Part shown: positions 19,520 through 28,144 of the stretch, piece by piece
Position numbering within the stretch: the first letter of the stretch is position 1
Layout: each line of letters opens with the position of its first letter
From: Nocardia sp. NBC_01329
GTDB taxonomy: Bacteria > Actinomycetota > Actinomycetes > Mycobacteriales > Mycobacteriaceae
Direction of reading: 5' to 3'
Length of the DNA: 64,000 nt
Assembly (NCBI RefSeq): GCF_035956715.1
Contig: NZ_CP108381.1
Span: 6,108,001-6,172,000 of the forward strand
Position numbers and translations under genes: made by a program
Notes under the pieces: generated by a model
Told to the model about the DNA's origin: nothing
Databases searched by the model: none
What the model saw: only the letters and a program-made list of their open reading frames with translations

Positions 19520-20065
19520 TCAGAAATCGTCGCGACGGATGCGCAGCGTGGTGATGGTGGCGGCCAGGCCCTCGTACTGATTGACCAGCAGCACGATCTC
19601 GATGAGGCGGCGGTCGTCGTAATGAGTGGACAGGCGGTCCCAGGCGGCATCGTCGATATCGCGGGTCAGGACCAGCTGATCCACCGCGGCGAGCAGGGTC
19701 CGATGCTTATCGGTCCAACCTTCCGCGTCGGCGCCGGCCCGGATCCTCTCCAGGATCTCCGGCGTGATCCCCGCCCGCCGTCCGAGACGGATGTGGTGGT
19801 CGGTCTCGTATTCGCAATCGCGCAGATGGGCGACGCGCAGGATGACCAGCTCGGTCTCGTAGCGACGCAGCCGCCCACCCGGCATCAGCATTCCGGAGAA
19901 GTGCAGCCAGCCGCGAAACAGCCTTCCCGCCCGGCCCAGGGTGCTGAACACCTGGGCGTCCGCGGTGCCCGATGCCCGCGAGAGCACCTGCCAGGCCGCC
20001 CAGTTGACCGGACCCAGCTCGCGGAGGCGGCCGGGGGTTATCCGTGGTCGCGCCTGCGAATCCAT
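19520..20065 (-). CDS. Carboxymuconolactone decarboxylase / AhpD-like protein
   Basis: A 181-residue all-helical protein with the AhpD-fold core (GWLHFSGMLMPGGRLRRYETELVILRVAHLRDCEYETDHHIRLGRRAGITPEIL). Only one cysteine is present at the redox motif (DCEYETDHH), so the peroxidase-type CxxC reaction of AhpD is unlikely. It resembles M. tuberculosis Rv0464c, which also lies between lpdC and ramB. Start at ATG 20065, preceded by GGAGAGGG. It follows the deacetylase gene in the same direction, 127 bp downstream. Confidence 0.82.
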   Translation of the reverse strand: MDSQARPRITPGRLRELGPVNWAAWQVLSRASGTADAQVFSTLGRAGRLFRGWLHFSGMLMPGGRLRRYETELVILRVAHLRDCEYETDHHIRLGRRAGITPEILERIRAGADAEGWTDKHRTLLAAVDQLVLTRDIDDAAWDRLSTHYDDRRLIEIVLLVNQYEGLAATITTLRIRRDDF

Positions 20066-20192
20066 CACATCGCCCTCTCCGGTGGAACAAGTATTGCGGC
20101 CGCGGGCGCCGTCGCGACGCCCGCGGCGCGGCTCTGCCCCGAACCTACCCGGCGGTGGACCGCCGGAGAAGGCGACATTTCCCGAGTTCATA

Positions 20193-20909
20193 TCACGGGC
20201 GCGTGGAATCGCCTCGATCGAGCAGTTCGGAGATCGTGACGAACCGGTACCCCTGCGCGTGCAGCTTCGCGGCGATCGGGCCGATGGCCGCCCGGGAAGC
20301 TGCTCCGGACGCGTACATGGTGTGCAGCAGAATTATCGATCCCGGACGGACCTGGTCGACGGCGGCGGCGACCATGGCCGCGGTGGTGGTGTTCCCGTCC
20401 TCCGGTTCGACATCCCAGGTGACCGTCGTACGGTCGTGGTCGGCGAGATATTTCGGCAGGGCCCACAACTTCTTGCCGTAGGGCGGCCGGAAGGTGATGT
20501 CGCCCTGATAACCGGCCGCCCGGATCTCGGAATCGGTGTCTTCGACCTCCTCGGCGACGGTTTCGGGCGAGACGAACACCATGCGGCGGTGGTTGTAGGT
20601 GTGGTTACCGATCTCGTGGCCGGCTTGCACGACGGCCCGGCCCAGGTCGGGGCGGGCGGTCAGATCCCGGCCGTTGAGATAGAAGGTGGCGGGGATACCG
20701 GCGGTGGCGAGTGATCCGAGCACCTCGGGAGCGTGCTCGGACGGGCCGTCGTCCAGTGTCAGGGCCACCACCTTCTCGTCGGTGTCCACACGGTCCACCA
20801 GCCGCCCGGCCAGTTGGTAGGTCCGCGAGTTCATCAGGAAATAGCCGCCGGCCGCGACGATCAGCACCGCCACCAGGGCGATCGCCGAACCTGCCACCCG
20901 CTTCCGCAT
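20193..20909 (-). CDS. Polysaccharide deacetylase (NodB/CE4) with N-terminal membrane anchor
   Basis: A 238-residue protein with a signal anchor at residues 7-26 and a NodB domain from about 45. The CE4 motifs are in order: TLDDGP (catalytic Asp and metal Asp), HTYNH (metal His pair), RPPYG, a D/W region (WDVEPED) and LLHTM. It should remove N-acetyl groups from peptidoglycan or another surface polymer outside the membrane, often giving lysozyme resistance. Confidence 0.9.
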   Translation of the reverse strand: MRKRVAGSAIALVAVLIVAAGGYFLMNSRTYQLAGRLVDRVDTDEKVVALTLDDGPSEHAPEVLGSLATAGIPATFYLNGRDLTARPDLGRAVVQAGHEIGNHTYNHRRMVFVSPETVAEEVEDTDSEIRAAGYQGDITFRPPYGKKLWALPKYLADHDRTTVTWDVEPEDGNTTTAAMVAAAVDQVRPGSIILLHTMYASGAASRAAIGPIAAKLHAQGYRFVTISELLDRGDSTRP

Positions 20910-20959
20910 CCCAGGTGTATATCAGGCGCTGGGTCGGACGGCCACCGTGGTAGAGGTGT

Positions 20960-21361
20960 TCAGGCGGTCCGGCCGGTGCGATTCGCCCGCGTTGTCCGGG
21001 GGGTCTTTTCGCGTCGTGCGCGTTTGCCGCGGGCGACCTCGGTCGCGAGGGCGTCGAGGGGTTGCGCGAATTGCTCCAGCGGGTCCACCAGTTCGGCGAG
21101 CCATTCCCGGGCGGTGGCGATCCCCGCCGGTTCCAGAGCGTAGAACCGCCGGTTGGCTTCCGATCGCACGTGCACCAGCCCGGCCTCGCGCAACACCTTG
21201 AGGTGCTGGGAGACCGCGGGTTGCGAGATCGGTGTGTGCGCGCGGATCTCCTCGACCAGGGCGCCCGCGGATCGTTCACCGCCGGACATCAGCCGCAGTA
21301 TCGCGCGGCGCACCGGGTCGCCGAGCGCCTCGAATACTCGGGCCGGGGAGGCAGGGGTCAT
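20960..21361 (-). CDS. ArsR family winged-helix repressor
   Basis: A 133-residue regulator with the typical start (ARVFEALGDPVRRAILRLM), recognition helix QPAVSQHLKVLREAGLV and wing RSEANRRFYALE. No obvious metal-binding cysteine motif, so it probably belongs to the non-metal ArsR group that pairs with SRPBCC proteins. Its ATG overlaps the stop of the upstream SRPBCC gene, so the two are cotranscribed and probably translationally coupled. It most likely represses this operon through the inverted repeat at 22028-22045. Confidence 0.9.
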   Translation of the reverse strand: MTPASPARVFEALGDPVRRAILRLMSGGERSAGALVEEIRAHTPISQPAVSQHLKVLREAGLVHVRSEANRRFYALEPAGIATAREWLAELVDPLEQFAQPLDALATEVARGKRARREKTPRTTRANRTGRTA

Positions 21362-22014
21362 CAGGGCTGCGGCTCCTCCGGGGCGACGGTGTAGAAGCCG
21401 GTGGTCGCTTCGGCGGCCGCATGAGCCTGCGCCGGGTCGTCGCCGTCGGCGATCGCGGCCGCCGCCCACCCGGCGGATGCGGTCCGGACGAACACCAGAC
21501 CCTCCGGACTGAGTGGGAATTCGAGGCCGACCGCGGGGTCCACGGCCGCGCGGGTTTCCAGATGCAATCCCAGCCCCATCAGCCCCAGATCCCAGCCGAC
21601 GCCCACCGCGCCGGGGCCGAATTGTGTCCACATTTCCGGATCGACGGGAGCTTCGTGCACCAATTCCAGCTCGGTTCCGCCGGGGCCGGGGCCGAGCCGG
21701 ATTTCGAGCCAGGAAATCATCGCCCCCATCTCCCAGGTCACCGCGAAGCGTTTCGGCCGTTCGCATTCTTCGACCACGCCTCCGGCATTTCCCTCGAGCT
21801 GATATCTGCCGCCGAGCGCCAACTCGCCGGTGATCGGCAGGAACCATCGCGGAATCCGGTCGATATCGGTGAGGGTTTCCCATAGATCGTCCGGATCGGT
21901 GGCGTAGGTACGCCGTGCGACGGCGATTCGCGTGATCTTCCCCTGTCGTTCGCTGGTACGCACCTCTCGGGTGACCAGTCCGGCGATAGCGGCCGGATCG
22001 GTGAGTAAACCCAT
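21361..22014 (-). CDS. SRPBCC (AHSA1-like) protein of an ArsR operon
   Basis: A 217-residue protein with an AHSA1/START-type fold from about residue 35 (YATDPDDLWETLTDIDRIPRWFLPITGELALGGRYQLEGNAGG). It is the first gene of a two-gene operon with ArsR. AAGGAGG lies seven bases before the ATG. Such proteins probably bind a hydrophobic ligand that induces the operon; the ligand is unknown. Confidence 0.85.
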   Translation of the reverse strand: MGLLTDPAAIAGLVTREVRTSERQGKITRIAVARRTYATDPDDLWETLTDIDRIPRWFLPITGELALGGRYQLEGNAGGVVEECERPKRFAVTWEMGAMISWLEIRLGPGPGGTELELVHEAPVDPEMWTQFGPGAVGVGWDLGLMGLGLHLETRAAVDPAVGLEFPLSPEGLVFVRTASAGWAAAAIADGDDPAQAHAAAEATTGFYTVAPEEPQP

Positions 22015-22027
22015 CTCTTCCTCCTTT

Positions 22028-22045
22028 TATAAGTTTGAGCTTATA
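22028..22045. promoter_or_regulatory. Inverted repeat operator for the ArsR-SRPBCC operon
   Basis: TATAAG-N6-CTTATA, a perfect AT-rich inverted repeat 13 bp upstream of the SRPBCC start, in otherwise GC-rich DNA. Its form and place match ArsR/SmtB operators, so autorepression by the second gene of the operon is likely. Confidence 0.65.
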
Positions 22046-22312
22046 TTACAGGGGTTCCTCCGTCGGCGCTACTTCCGGTGCGCGGCCGGGCTGCGTCGAC
22101 GCAGCCCGGGTCGGGATCTCCGATACGGCAACAGGTCCGGGGCCGACCCGGTCCCGGCGGAGGGGATCGGCCGCGTTTCTCTCGGCGGTCGTCGATATAA
22201 AGTGACGAGCGGACCGCGGAATGGGATTCCGCAGCGGAATTCGGCTTTTCCCGGGTCGGCGCACGGTCCGGTCCGAGGCGACTGCGCCCGACTCGGGCAG
22301 GTAATGGATCAA

Positions 22313-22349
22313 TTCGCTACCTTGGTGGTAGCGAAATACTGGTTAGCAT
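22313..22349 (+). promoter_or_regulatory. Operator and promoter upstream of the leader ORF/Xre gene
   Basis: A 9-bp inverted repeat, TTCGCTACC-N5-GGTAGCGAA at 22313-22335, covers a possible -35 TTGGTG (22322-22327). A -10 TAGCAT lies at 22344-22349 with a 16-bp spacer. The 360-bp gap from 22046 to 22406 contains no other recognisable element. Confidence 0.5.
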
Positions 22350-22406
22350 TTGTGAAGAGCTTGTCGTCCGTGGGCGCAAGCCGGAGTCGCAACGAAGGAG
22401 CCAGCT

Positions 22407-22556
22407 ATGCGAGAACTGGTGTCACGCTTCGATACGCACGACCCGACGAGCGCGGCAGTACCCGGCTCGGTGACGGAGTCTCGCGGGCGCGTTCATCCCG
22501 GATACCGGCATACGGCAAGCCCGCGCCCGCCTGTGCTGAACGGCGTGCTGCGCTGA
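22407..22556 (+). CDS. Leader ORF of 49 aa coupled to the Xre-TPR gene
   Basis: An ATG with AAGGAG six bases upstream opens a 49-codon frame, MRELVSRFDTHD...NGVLR, whose TGA overlaps the ATG of the following regulator (TGATG). The peptide is basic and proline-rich with no hydrophobic segment. It may be a regulatory leader peptide that sets translation of the regulator, or a small protein of its own. Confidence 0.5.
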   Translation: MRELVSRFDTHDPTSAAVPGSVTESRGRVHPGYRHTASPRPPVLNGVLR

Positions 22557-23857
22557 TGGCCGAGCACAACTCCGGTATCGGCCGCAAGATCGCGTACTAC
22601 CGCGCGCGGAAGGGTCTGTCCCAGCGCGACTTCGCGCCGTTGATCAAACGATCGGAGGCGTGGGTCTCGCAAGTGGAGCGCGGAGTGCGGCCGGTCAAGG
22701 CGATCGATGTGCTGGAGCGCATCGCCGATGTGCTCGATATGCCCGTCGCCGAACTGGCGCCGTCCGCGCCCACCGCGCAGGCCGAGCGGATACCGGCCGA
22801 CGCCGTCCCGCTCCGGCTACTGCTGACCGGTAACCACGCCCTGCGGGCGACGGCGTCTGAGCACGCCCTGCTGGCAACGGCGTCCGGCGCCGGGAACGAA
22901 CCGGATCCGGAACGGCTCGAACGAGGGGCGGACGCCGCATGGACGTTCACCCGGCTGGGTCGCTACACCGAGCTACTGGCTCTGCTGGAAACGCTACTGC
23001 CCGAACTGGAGGCCGCGGTGGTTCATGCCGACGGCTCCCGCCGGGCCGAGATCCTGCTGGCCGACACCTATCAGGCGTACGCGGTCGCGCTCACCGACCT
23101 GGAGCAGTTCGACGCCGCCTGGGTATCCGCCGATCGCGCGATCGCCGCGGCGCAGCGCGCCGCGGACCCGATCCTGATGGCTGCGGGCGCATTTCGCCTC
23201 GCTTTTGTCTTCCAGCGTTCCCATCGCCTCGACCAGGCGAAACATGCCGCGGGAAGTGCCCGTGCGGTGCTCGGTGAACTGGTTCGCGGGGCCGAGCCGC
23301 GCGCATCGAGTGTGTACGGCGCGCTCACCCTGCAGCTCGCGCTCATCGCCGCGCGGGCCGAAGAGGCCGAACAGGCCTACGAATTACTCGCCGATGCCCG
23401 CGCGACGGCGACCACCCTGGGCGCGGATCGCGACGACCACCACACGGAATTCGGTCCCACCGCGGTGGATCTGCACGAGGTCGCCGCCGCGGTGGAACTC
23501 GGCGACGCGGGTACCGCGATCAGGCTGGCCGGCAAGATCGGCCGGGAGCGGCTCACTCCCGGGCAACTGGGCCGGTTGCTCATCGATACCGCCCGGGCGT
23601 GGGCGCAGCGCCGCAGTCCCGATCGCGCACTCGCGCTGCTGTTGGAGGCGGAGGTGCTGGCTCCCGAGCAGGTGTACCGGCGCAAGTCGGTACGGTCGAC
23701 AACCGCGGATCTGCTCAGCATGGACCGCGGGGCGCCCGGCCTCGGTGAATTCGCGCAACGGATCGGTATGGACGCGGCGCTGATCCAGCCGGCCACCGTC
23801 CGGCCCGGCCCGGCCCGCAGTGGTCTGCGCGCGGCCCGCGGCCCGCGCGCGATCTGA
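22556..23857 (+). CDS. Xre-family regulator with TPR-like helical repeats
   Basis: A 433-residue protein: an Xre helix-turn-helix at residues about 8-62 (IGRKIAYYRARKGLSQRDFAPLIKRSEAWVSQVERG), then about 350 residues of helical repeats like the TPR regions of actinobacterial peptide- or stress-responsive Xre regulators. A short duplication, HALRATAS/HALLATAS, lies near residues 98-113. The C-terminus is arginine-rich. Start at 22556 is fixed by the overlap with the leader ORF. The neighbouring patatin remnant is on the other strand. Confidence 0.82.
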   Translation: MAEHNSGIGRKIAYYRARKGLSQRDFAPLIKRSEAWVSQVERGVRPVKAIDVLERIADVLDMPVAELAPSAPTAQAERIPADAVPLRLLLTGNHALRATASEHALLATASGAGNEPDPERLERGADAAWTFTRLGRYTELLALLETLLPELEAAVVHADGSRRAEILLADTYQAYAVALTDLEQFDAAWVSADRAIAAAQRAADPILMAAGAFRLAFVFQRSHRLDQAKHAAGSARAVLGELVRGAEPRASSVYGALTLQLALIAARAEEAEQAYELLADARATATTLGADRDDHHTEFGPTAVDLHEVAAAVELGDAGTAIRLAGKIGRERLTPGQLGRLLIDTARAWAQRRSPDRALALLLEAEVLAPEQVYRRKSVRSTTADLLSMDRGAPGLGEFAQRIGMDAALIQPATVRPGPARSGLRAARGPRAI

Positions 23858-23868
23858 GCTGGACCGGC

Positions 23869-24546
23869 CTACCGGGCACAGTCGGGCGTAGCGGGCCAGA
23901 ATTCCTTCAATTCGGCCGCGGCCGTTGCCGCCTGCCGGACGCCCGATTCGTAGGCCGGGCCCAGCGCGGCATCGGCGAACAGATCGGTGCCGAATGCGGC
24001 GACGGCGGTATCGTCCGGGCGCACCGTGATCTCCCGCGCGGCACCGAGCTCCCGGTCGGCGCGGGTGCGTGGATACACATGTGCCAGCGGCTCCATGATC
24101 ACGATCACGTCGTGGTCCACGGCGAGATCGGCATTGACGGTGGAACGCACTCCGCCGTCGATGTAGTGCCGGCCGTCGATCTCGATGGGCGGGAAGACTC
24201 CGGGAACCGCGGTGCTGGAGGCGAGTGCTTGCACCAGGGAGGCGGCGCCGCCGCGCGGGCCCGAGCGGTGAGCGTCCCGGTGCCGATATCGAGGGCGGTG
24301 ATCAGCAGCTCCCGCTCGGGCCATTCGGCGAATCCGACGAGCGAGCCGATGCGCTCGATATGCACCTCCGGGTCGCCGGTGTCCGAGCCCAGCGCCAATT
24401 CCCCGACCCGCTGGAGTACGAGCTCGCGATCGTGGTCGACGGCGCGTAGCAGCGAGGCGATCTCCAGCAGCGGCACGTAGTTGTGCCGGGCCGAGACCAC
24501 TTTGCGCGCGGCGGCGCGGGAGGGTAGAAACAACTTCGTACAGCAT
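23869..24546 (-). pseudogene. Patatin-like phospholipase, N-terminally truncated and frameshifted
   Basis: The C-terminal half of a patatin reads in one frame (SLVQALASSTAVPGVFPPIEIDG, then DGGV with the catalytic Asp, to a TAG at 23869). The middle part reads in another frame (VPLLEIASLLRAVDHD ... ITALDIGTGTLTAR). The switch lies at about 24240-24275, in a run of GC repeats. The first 60-80 residues expected in the family, including the glycine-rich oxyanion loop and the GxSxG nucleophile, are missing, since the frame ends at the divergent VOC gene. The product cannot be an active lipase. A sequencing error could explain the frameshift but not the lost N-terminus. Confidence 0.7.
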
Positions 24547-24571
24547 ACGTAGTTTAATGACGGGAGTTCAT

Positions 24572-24949
24572 ATGCGAATCACCGGTACCGCCGTATCGCT
24601 CAACGTCGCCGATACGGCTGCGTCGGCGGAATTCGTCACCACGCATTTCGGGTTCACCGAGCAGATGGCTGCCGAGGGTTTCGTCTCCCTCGTTCATCCC
24701 GATTCGGGAATGAATCTCATCTACCTGCGCACGGGCCTGTCCACCTTCAAGCCCGAACGCGCCGCCGGCGCCGCGGGGGACGGATTGCTGGTGGTGTTCG
24801 TGGTGTCCGATATCGATACCGAATACGACCGTCTGTGTGCGGCCGGAGCCCCGATCGAGACCCCGATCGAGACCGAGGAATGGGGTGAACGCTACTTCCA
24901 GACAACGGATGCGAACGGGATCGTCTATCAACTCGTCCAATGGGTCTGA
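24572..24949 (+). CDS. VOC (glyoxalase/bleomycin resistance) family protein
   Basis: A 125-residue protein with the paired beta-alpha-beta-beta-beta modules of the vicinal oxygen chelate fold (ITGTAVSLNVADTAASAEFVTTHFGFTEQM and VVFVVSDIDTEYDRLCAAGAPI), ending YFQTTDANGIVYQLVQWV. It could be a metal enzyme or a binding protein; the substrate is not evident. The ATG at 24572 has GGGAG six bases upstream and is preferred over the ATG at 24557. An IETPIET duplication is visible near residue 97. Confidence 0.85.
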   Translation: MRITGTAVSLNVADTAASAEFVTTHFGFTEQMAAEGFVSLVHPDSGMNLIYLRTGLSTFKPERAAGAAGDGLLVVFVVSDIDTEYDRLCAAGAPIETPIETEEWGERYFQTTDANGIVYQLVQWV

Positions 24950-25100
24950 GGCCCGCGCACATGTCGATCCGGGGCACTGATTGTCGATTCGCCTGAACCG
25001 CAGGACATATGAGTGGTACGAAAGTGGCTGGCGGGCCGTTGTCGACACGGGGGTCGGTGGTGGCATGAGGGGTAACGACACACGGCAGAGGTAGAGCACG

Positions 25101-25973
25101 ATGCTGGTGAAGGTCGACGATCGGGCGGAACTATCCGCGGCCGAACAGGAATTCGTGGAATGTCTGCGGCAGTTGCCGACGACCGGCCTGGCCATCGTCG
25201 ATCTGCGAATCGGTACCCAGCGCGGGACCCGGCAGATCGGCGCGGTGGTTTGGACGCCTCAGGGCATCCTCGTGGTCGAGGTGGTCGGTTTCCGCAGCCG
25301 GCAGAGCGGAGTGCTGACGGTATCCCAGGAACGGTCGTGGCGGGTGGGCGATGCCGCGGCGGATCTGGAACTGGAGTTCGGTGTGAACCCGGTGCGGCAG
25401 CTGGAGGCGGCAGTGCGGGAGGTCGCCCTGGCCTTCGAGCGGGCCACCTACGACCCCGGGCGGTTGTGCGGGGCGGTGGTGCTGGTGCCCATGCGGGGCG
25501 TGGCCCTGCGTCCCGGCCGGGAAACTCTGCGACCGGGTCTGGATGTGGTGGTCGGCAACGTGGCCGAGTCCACCGAACTTCGGATCTTCCTGGAGAATTT
25601 CGCACCGGGACCGCCTCGCTGGACCCTGGGCCGGGTCTGCGCGGCGACCCGGGCTCTCACCGGCTGGGCGCCGGAACGCGGTGAGCTGATCGCCGCCGGT
25701 TTCGAGGACAAACTGCCGGAGCCGCCCAGGAAACCGCGGAAGCAGCCCAGCTGGCGCCGTCCGGATTCCGGTCGTACCCAGGACGCCGTCGGCTGGGCTG
25801 TGCTGACGGTCGCGGTACTGGGCATGCTGATGGTGCTGGGCGCGATCATCGGCTCCCTGCTGGCCGACGGGCCTGCCGCCGAACCGGCGGCGCCACCGAG
25901 TACCACGGTCGAGCCGACCATCCCCGCGCGCGGGGGCCCGGTGGAGTGCTGGCCGTTGCAACCGGGTTGTTGA
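25101..25973 (+). CDS. NERD-domain-like protein with C-terminal membrane helix
   Basis: A 290-residue protein. Residues about 10-140 resemble a nuclease-related (NERD) domain: SAAEQEFVECLRQLP, then DLRIGTQRGTRQIGAVVWTPQGILVVEV, the acidic/beta core pattern of restriction-like folds. A basic linker (KPRKQPSWRRPDSG) leads to one membrane helix (about 232-255) and a short external tail with two cysteines (VECWPLQPGC). The expected catalytic lysine is not clear, so nuclease activity is doubtful. Confidence 0.6.
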   Translation: MLVKVDDRAELSAAEQEFVECLRQLPTTGLAIVDLRIGTQRGTRQIGAVVWTPQGILVVEVVGFRSRQSGVLTVSQERSWRVGDAAADLELEFGVNPVRQLEAAVREVALAFERATYDPGRLCGAVVLVPMRGVALRPGRETLRPGLDVVVGNVAESTELRIFLENFAPGPPRWTLGRVCAATRALTGWAPERGELIAAGFEDKLPEPPRKPRKQPSWRRPDSGRTQDAVGWAVLTVAVLGMLMVLGAIIGSLLADGPAAEPAAPPSTTVEPTIPARGGPVECWPLQPGC

Positions 25974-26145
25974 GCAGGCCGCGCGCCTGTCCCGGATGTG
26001 CGTTCGGGGCCGGGTGAGCGGTCGGTCCGAGGCTACGGTTGCGTACCCGGTGCGGAGTCCGGCACGCTTCAATTCGTACGATGTCGAAAAGCCTGTAACC
26101 AGGCGGTCGGCCCGGCCGCCGACCGCACCGACCAGGAGGACAGCC

Positions 26146-27969
26146 GTGGGTCACTACCAGGCGAATCTGCGTGATATCGAGTTCAACCTCTTCGAGGTGT
26201 TCGAGCTGGGCAAGATTCTCGATGCCGGTGCGTACGGGGATCTGGACACCGATACCGCACGCGAAATCCTGGCCGAGGTCAAACGCCTGGCCGAGGGGCC
26301 GGTGGCGGAATCCTTCGCGGCCGCCGACCGGCATCCGGTGGAATTCGTGCCGGAGACCCATTCGGTCACTGTCCCGGAACCGCTCGCCAAGACCGTGTAC
26401 GCCATCCGCGACGCCGGCTGGAACCGACTCGGCAAGCCCGAGGAGATGGGCGGAATGCCGGCACCCGCCGCGCTCTGCTGGGCGGTCAGCGAGATGATCA
26501 CCTGCGCCAACCCGGCGGCGGTGTTCTTCGATATGGGCGCGGTGATGGCGCAGGTACTGTTCGGCATCGGCAACGAACAGCAGAAACATTGGGCTGCAGC
26601 CGGTTTCGATCGGCATTGGCAGGGCACCATGGTGCTCACCGAACCCGACGCGGGTTCGGATGTGGGAGCCGGCCGGGCCAAAGCCGTGGAACAGCCCGAC
26701 GGCACCTGGCATATCGAGGGCGTCAAACGCTTCATCTCCGGCGCCGATGTCGGCGATACCGCGGAGAACGTCTTCCATCTGGTGCTGGCGCGGCCCGAGG
26801 GCGCGGGGCCGGGCACCAAGGGCCTGTCGCTGTTCTACGTACCGAAATTCCTGTTCGATCCGCAGACCCTGGAACTGGGCGAGCGCAACGGCGTGTACGT
26901 CACCAATGTCGAACACAAGATGGGCCTGAAATCCTCGCCGACCTGTGAGCTCACCTTCGGGGGCGAGCGGCCCGCCGTCGGATGGCTGGTCGGCGACAAC
27001 CACAACGGTATCGCGCAGATGTTCAAGGTCATCGAGAACGCGCGAATGATGGTGGGCGTCAAATCCAGCGGAACGCTGTCCACCGGATATCTGAACGCGC
27101 TCGCGTACGCGAAGGAACGGGTGCAGGGTGCCGATCTGACCCAGATGGCGGATAAGACCGCGCCGCGGGTCGCCATCACCCATCACCCCGATGTGCGGCG
27201 CAGCCTTGCCACGCAGAAGGCTTACGCCGAGGGTTTACGCGCGGTCTACCTGTACACCGCGATCCACCAGAACGCCGACGTGGCGGAATTGGTTTCCGGG
27301 GTGGACGCCGAAACCGCCCACCGGATGGACGATTTCCTCCTGCCCATCGTGAAGGGTGTGGGTTCCGAACGTGCCTACCAGTACCTGACCGAATCGCTGC
27401 AGACCCTGGGTGGCTCGGGTTATCTGCAGGACTATCCGATCGAGCAGTACATCCGTGACGCCAAGATCGACTCGTTGTACGAGGGCACCACCGCGATCCA
27501 GGCGCAGGACTTCTTCTTCCGCAAGATCATCCGGGACAAAGGTGCCGCGGCCGGGCAGATCTTCGGCCAGATCACCTCGTTCCTGGATTCGCCCACCGGG
27601 CGGCTGGACGCCGAACGAGCACTGTTGCGCACGGCTCTCGAGGATGTCCGGGCAATGGCGGGATCGCTGACCGGCTATACCGTGGCCGCCCAGTCCGACC
27701 CAGCCGAGCTGTACAAGGTGGGCCTCGGTTCGGTGCGATTCCTGCTGGCGGTCGGTGATCTGCTGATCGGCTGGCGGCTGTTGGTCCAGGCGGAGGTCGC
27801 GACCGCGGCCCTGGCTGCGGCGGACGAGCGTGACCGGCCGTTCTACACAGGCAAGGTCGGGGTAGCGAGTTTCTTCGCGAAGAATGTGCTGCCCACGCTC
27901 ACCGCGACCAAGGAGATCATCGCGGCGATCGACACCGACATCATGAACATGCCGGAAGAGGCTTTCTGA
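26146..27969 (+). CDS. Acyl-CoA dehydrogenase, FadE5-like
   Basis: A 607-residue long-form acyl-CoA dehydrogenase, very like mycobacterial FadE5 in length and motifs: GHYQANLRDIEFNLFEVF start, FAD-binding LTEPDAGSD, NVEHKMGLKSSPTCEL, RMMVGVKSSGTLSTGYLNAL, and the catalytic Glu in YEGTTAIQ. It performs the first step of fatty-acid beta-oxidation with electron transfer to ETF. The GTG at 26146 has GGAGGA five bases upstream. It is a single-gene unit closed by a hairpin. Confidence 0.93.
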   Translation: MGHYQANLRDIEFNLFEVFELGKILDAGAYGDLDTDTAREILAEVKRLAEGPVAESFAAADRHPVEFVPETHSVTVPEPLAKTVYAIRDAGWNRLGKPEEMGGMPAPAALCWAVSEMITCANPAAVFFDMGAVMAQVLFGIGNEQQKHWAAAGFDRHWQGTMVLTEPDAGSDVGAGRAKAVEQPDGTWHIEGVKRFISGADVGDTAENVFHLVLARPEGAGPGTKGLSLFYVPKFLFDPQTLELGERNGVYVTNVEHKMGLKSSPTCELTFGGERPAVGWLVGDNHNGIAQMFKVIENARMMVGVKSSGTLSTGYLNALAYAKERVQGADLTQMADKTAPRVAITHHPDVRRSLATQKAYAEGLRAVYLYTAIHQNADVAELVSGVDAETAHRMDDFLLPIVKGVGSERAYQYLTESLQTLGGSGYLQDYPIEQYIRDAKIDSLYEGTTAIQAQDFFFRKIIRDKGAAAGQIFGQITSFLDSPTGRLDAERALLRTALEDVRAMAGSLTGYTVAAQSDPAELYKVGLGSVRFLLAVGDLLIGWRLLVQAEVATAALAAADERDRPFYTGKVGVASFFAKNVLPTLTATKEIIAAIDTDIMNMPEEAF

Positions 27970-27979
27970 TCCGACCGGT

Positions 27980-28008
27980 GGCGACCCATCCGAATCGGGT
28001 GGGTCGCC
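27980..28008 (+). terminator. Hairpin after the FadE5-like gene
   Basis: GGCGACCCA pairs with TGGGTCGCC across a loop that itself contains CCGA/TCGG. It lies 11 bp after the stop codon and has no T-tract. Confidence 0.65.
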
Positions 28009-28144
28009 CGCGAGCGCACCATCTGGCTGCTGATGGATGCGGGTCCGGCGGCGCCCGCGGGTTCACGCAGGTGGCCGCTGCCTTTCGGCGAGCGACCGAT
28101 CCCGCCGGGCCGGACCGCACGGTCCATGACGCACAATGCTTGGC

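Noticed and set aside
22046..22406. Extension of the Xre-TPR protein upstream to 21932
   Set aside because: The open frame continues, but homologues start at MAEHNSG and the promoter, operator and leader ORF lie in this stretch.
24557..24571. Earlier ATG of the VOC gene at 24557
   Set aside because: The later ATG at 24572 has the better spaced GGGAG and starts at the domain edge.
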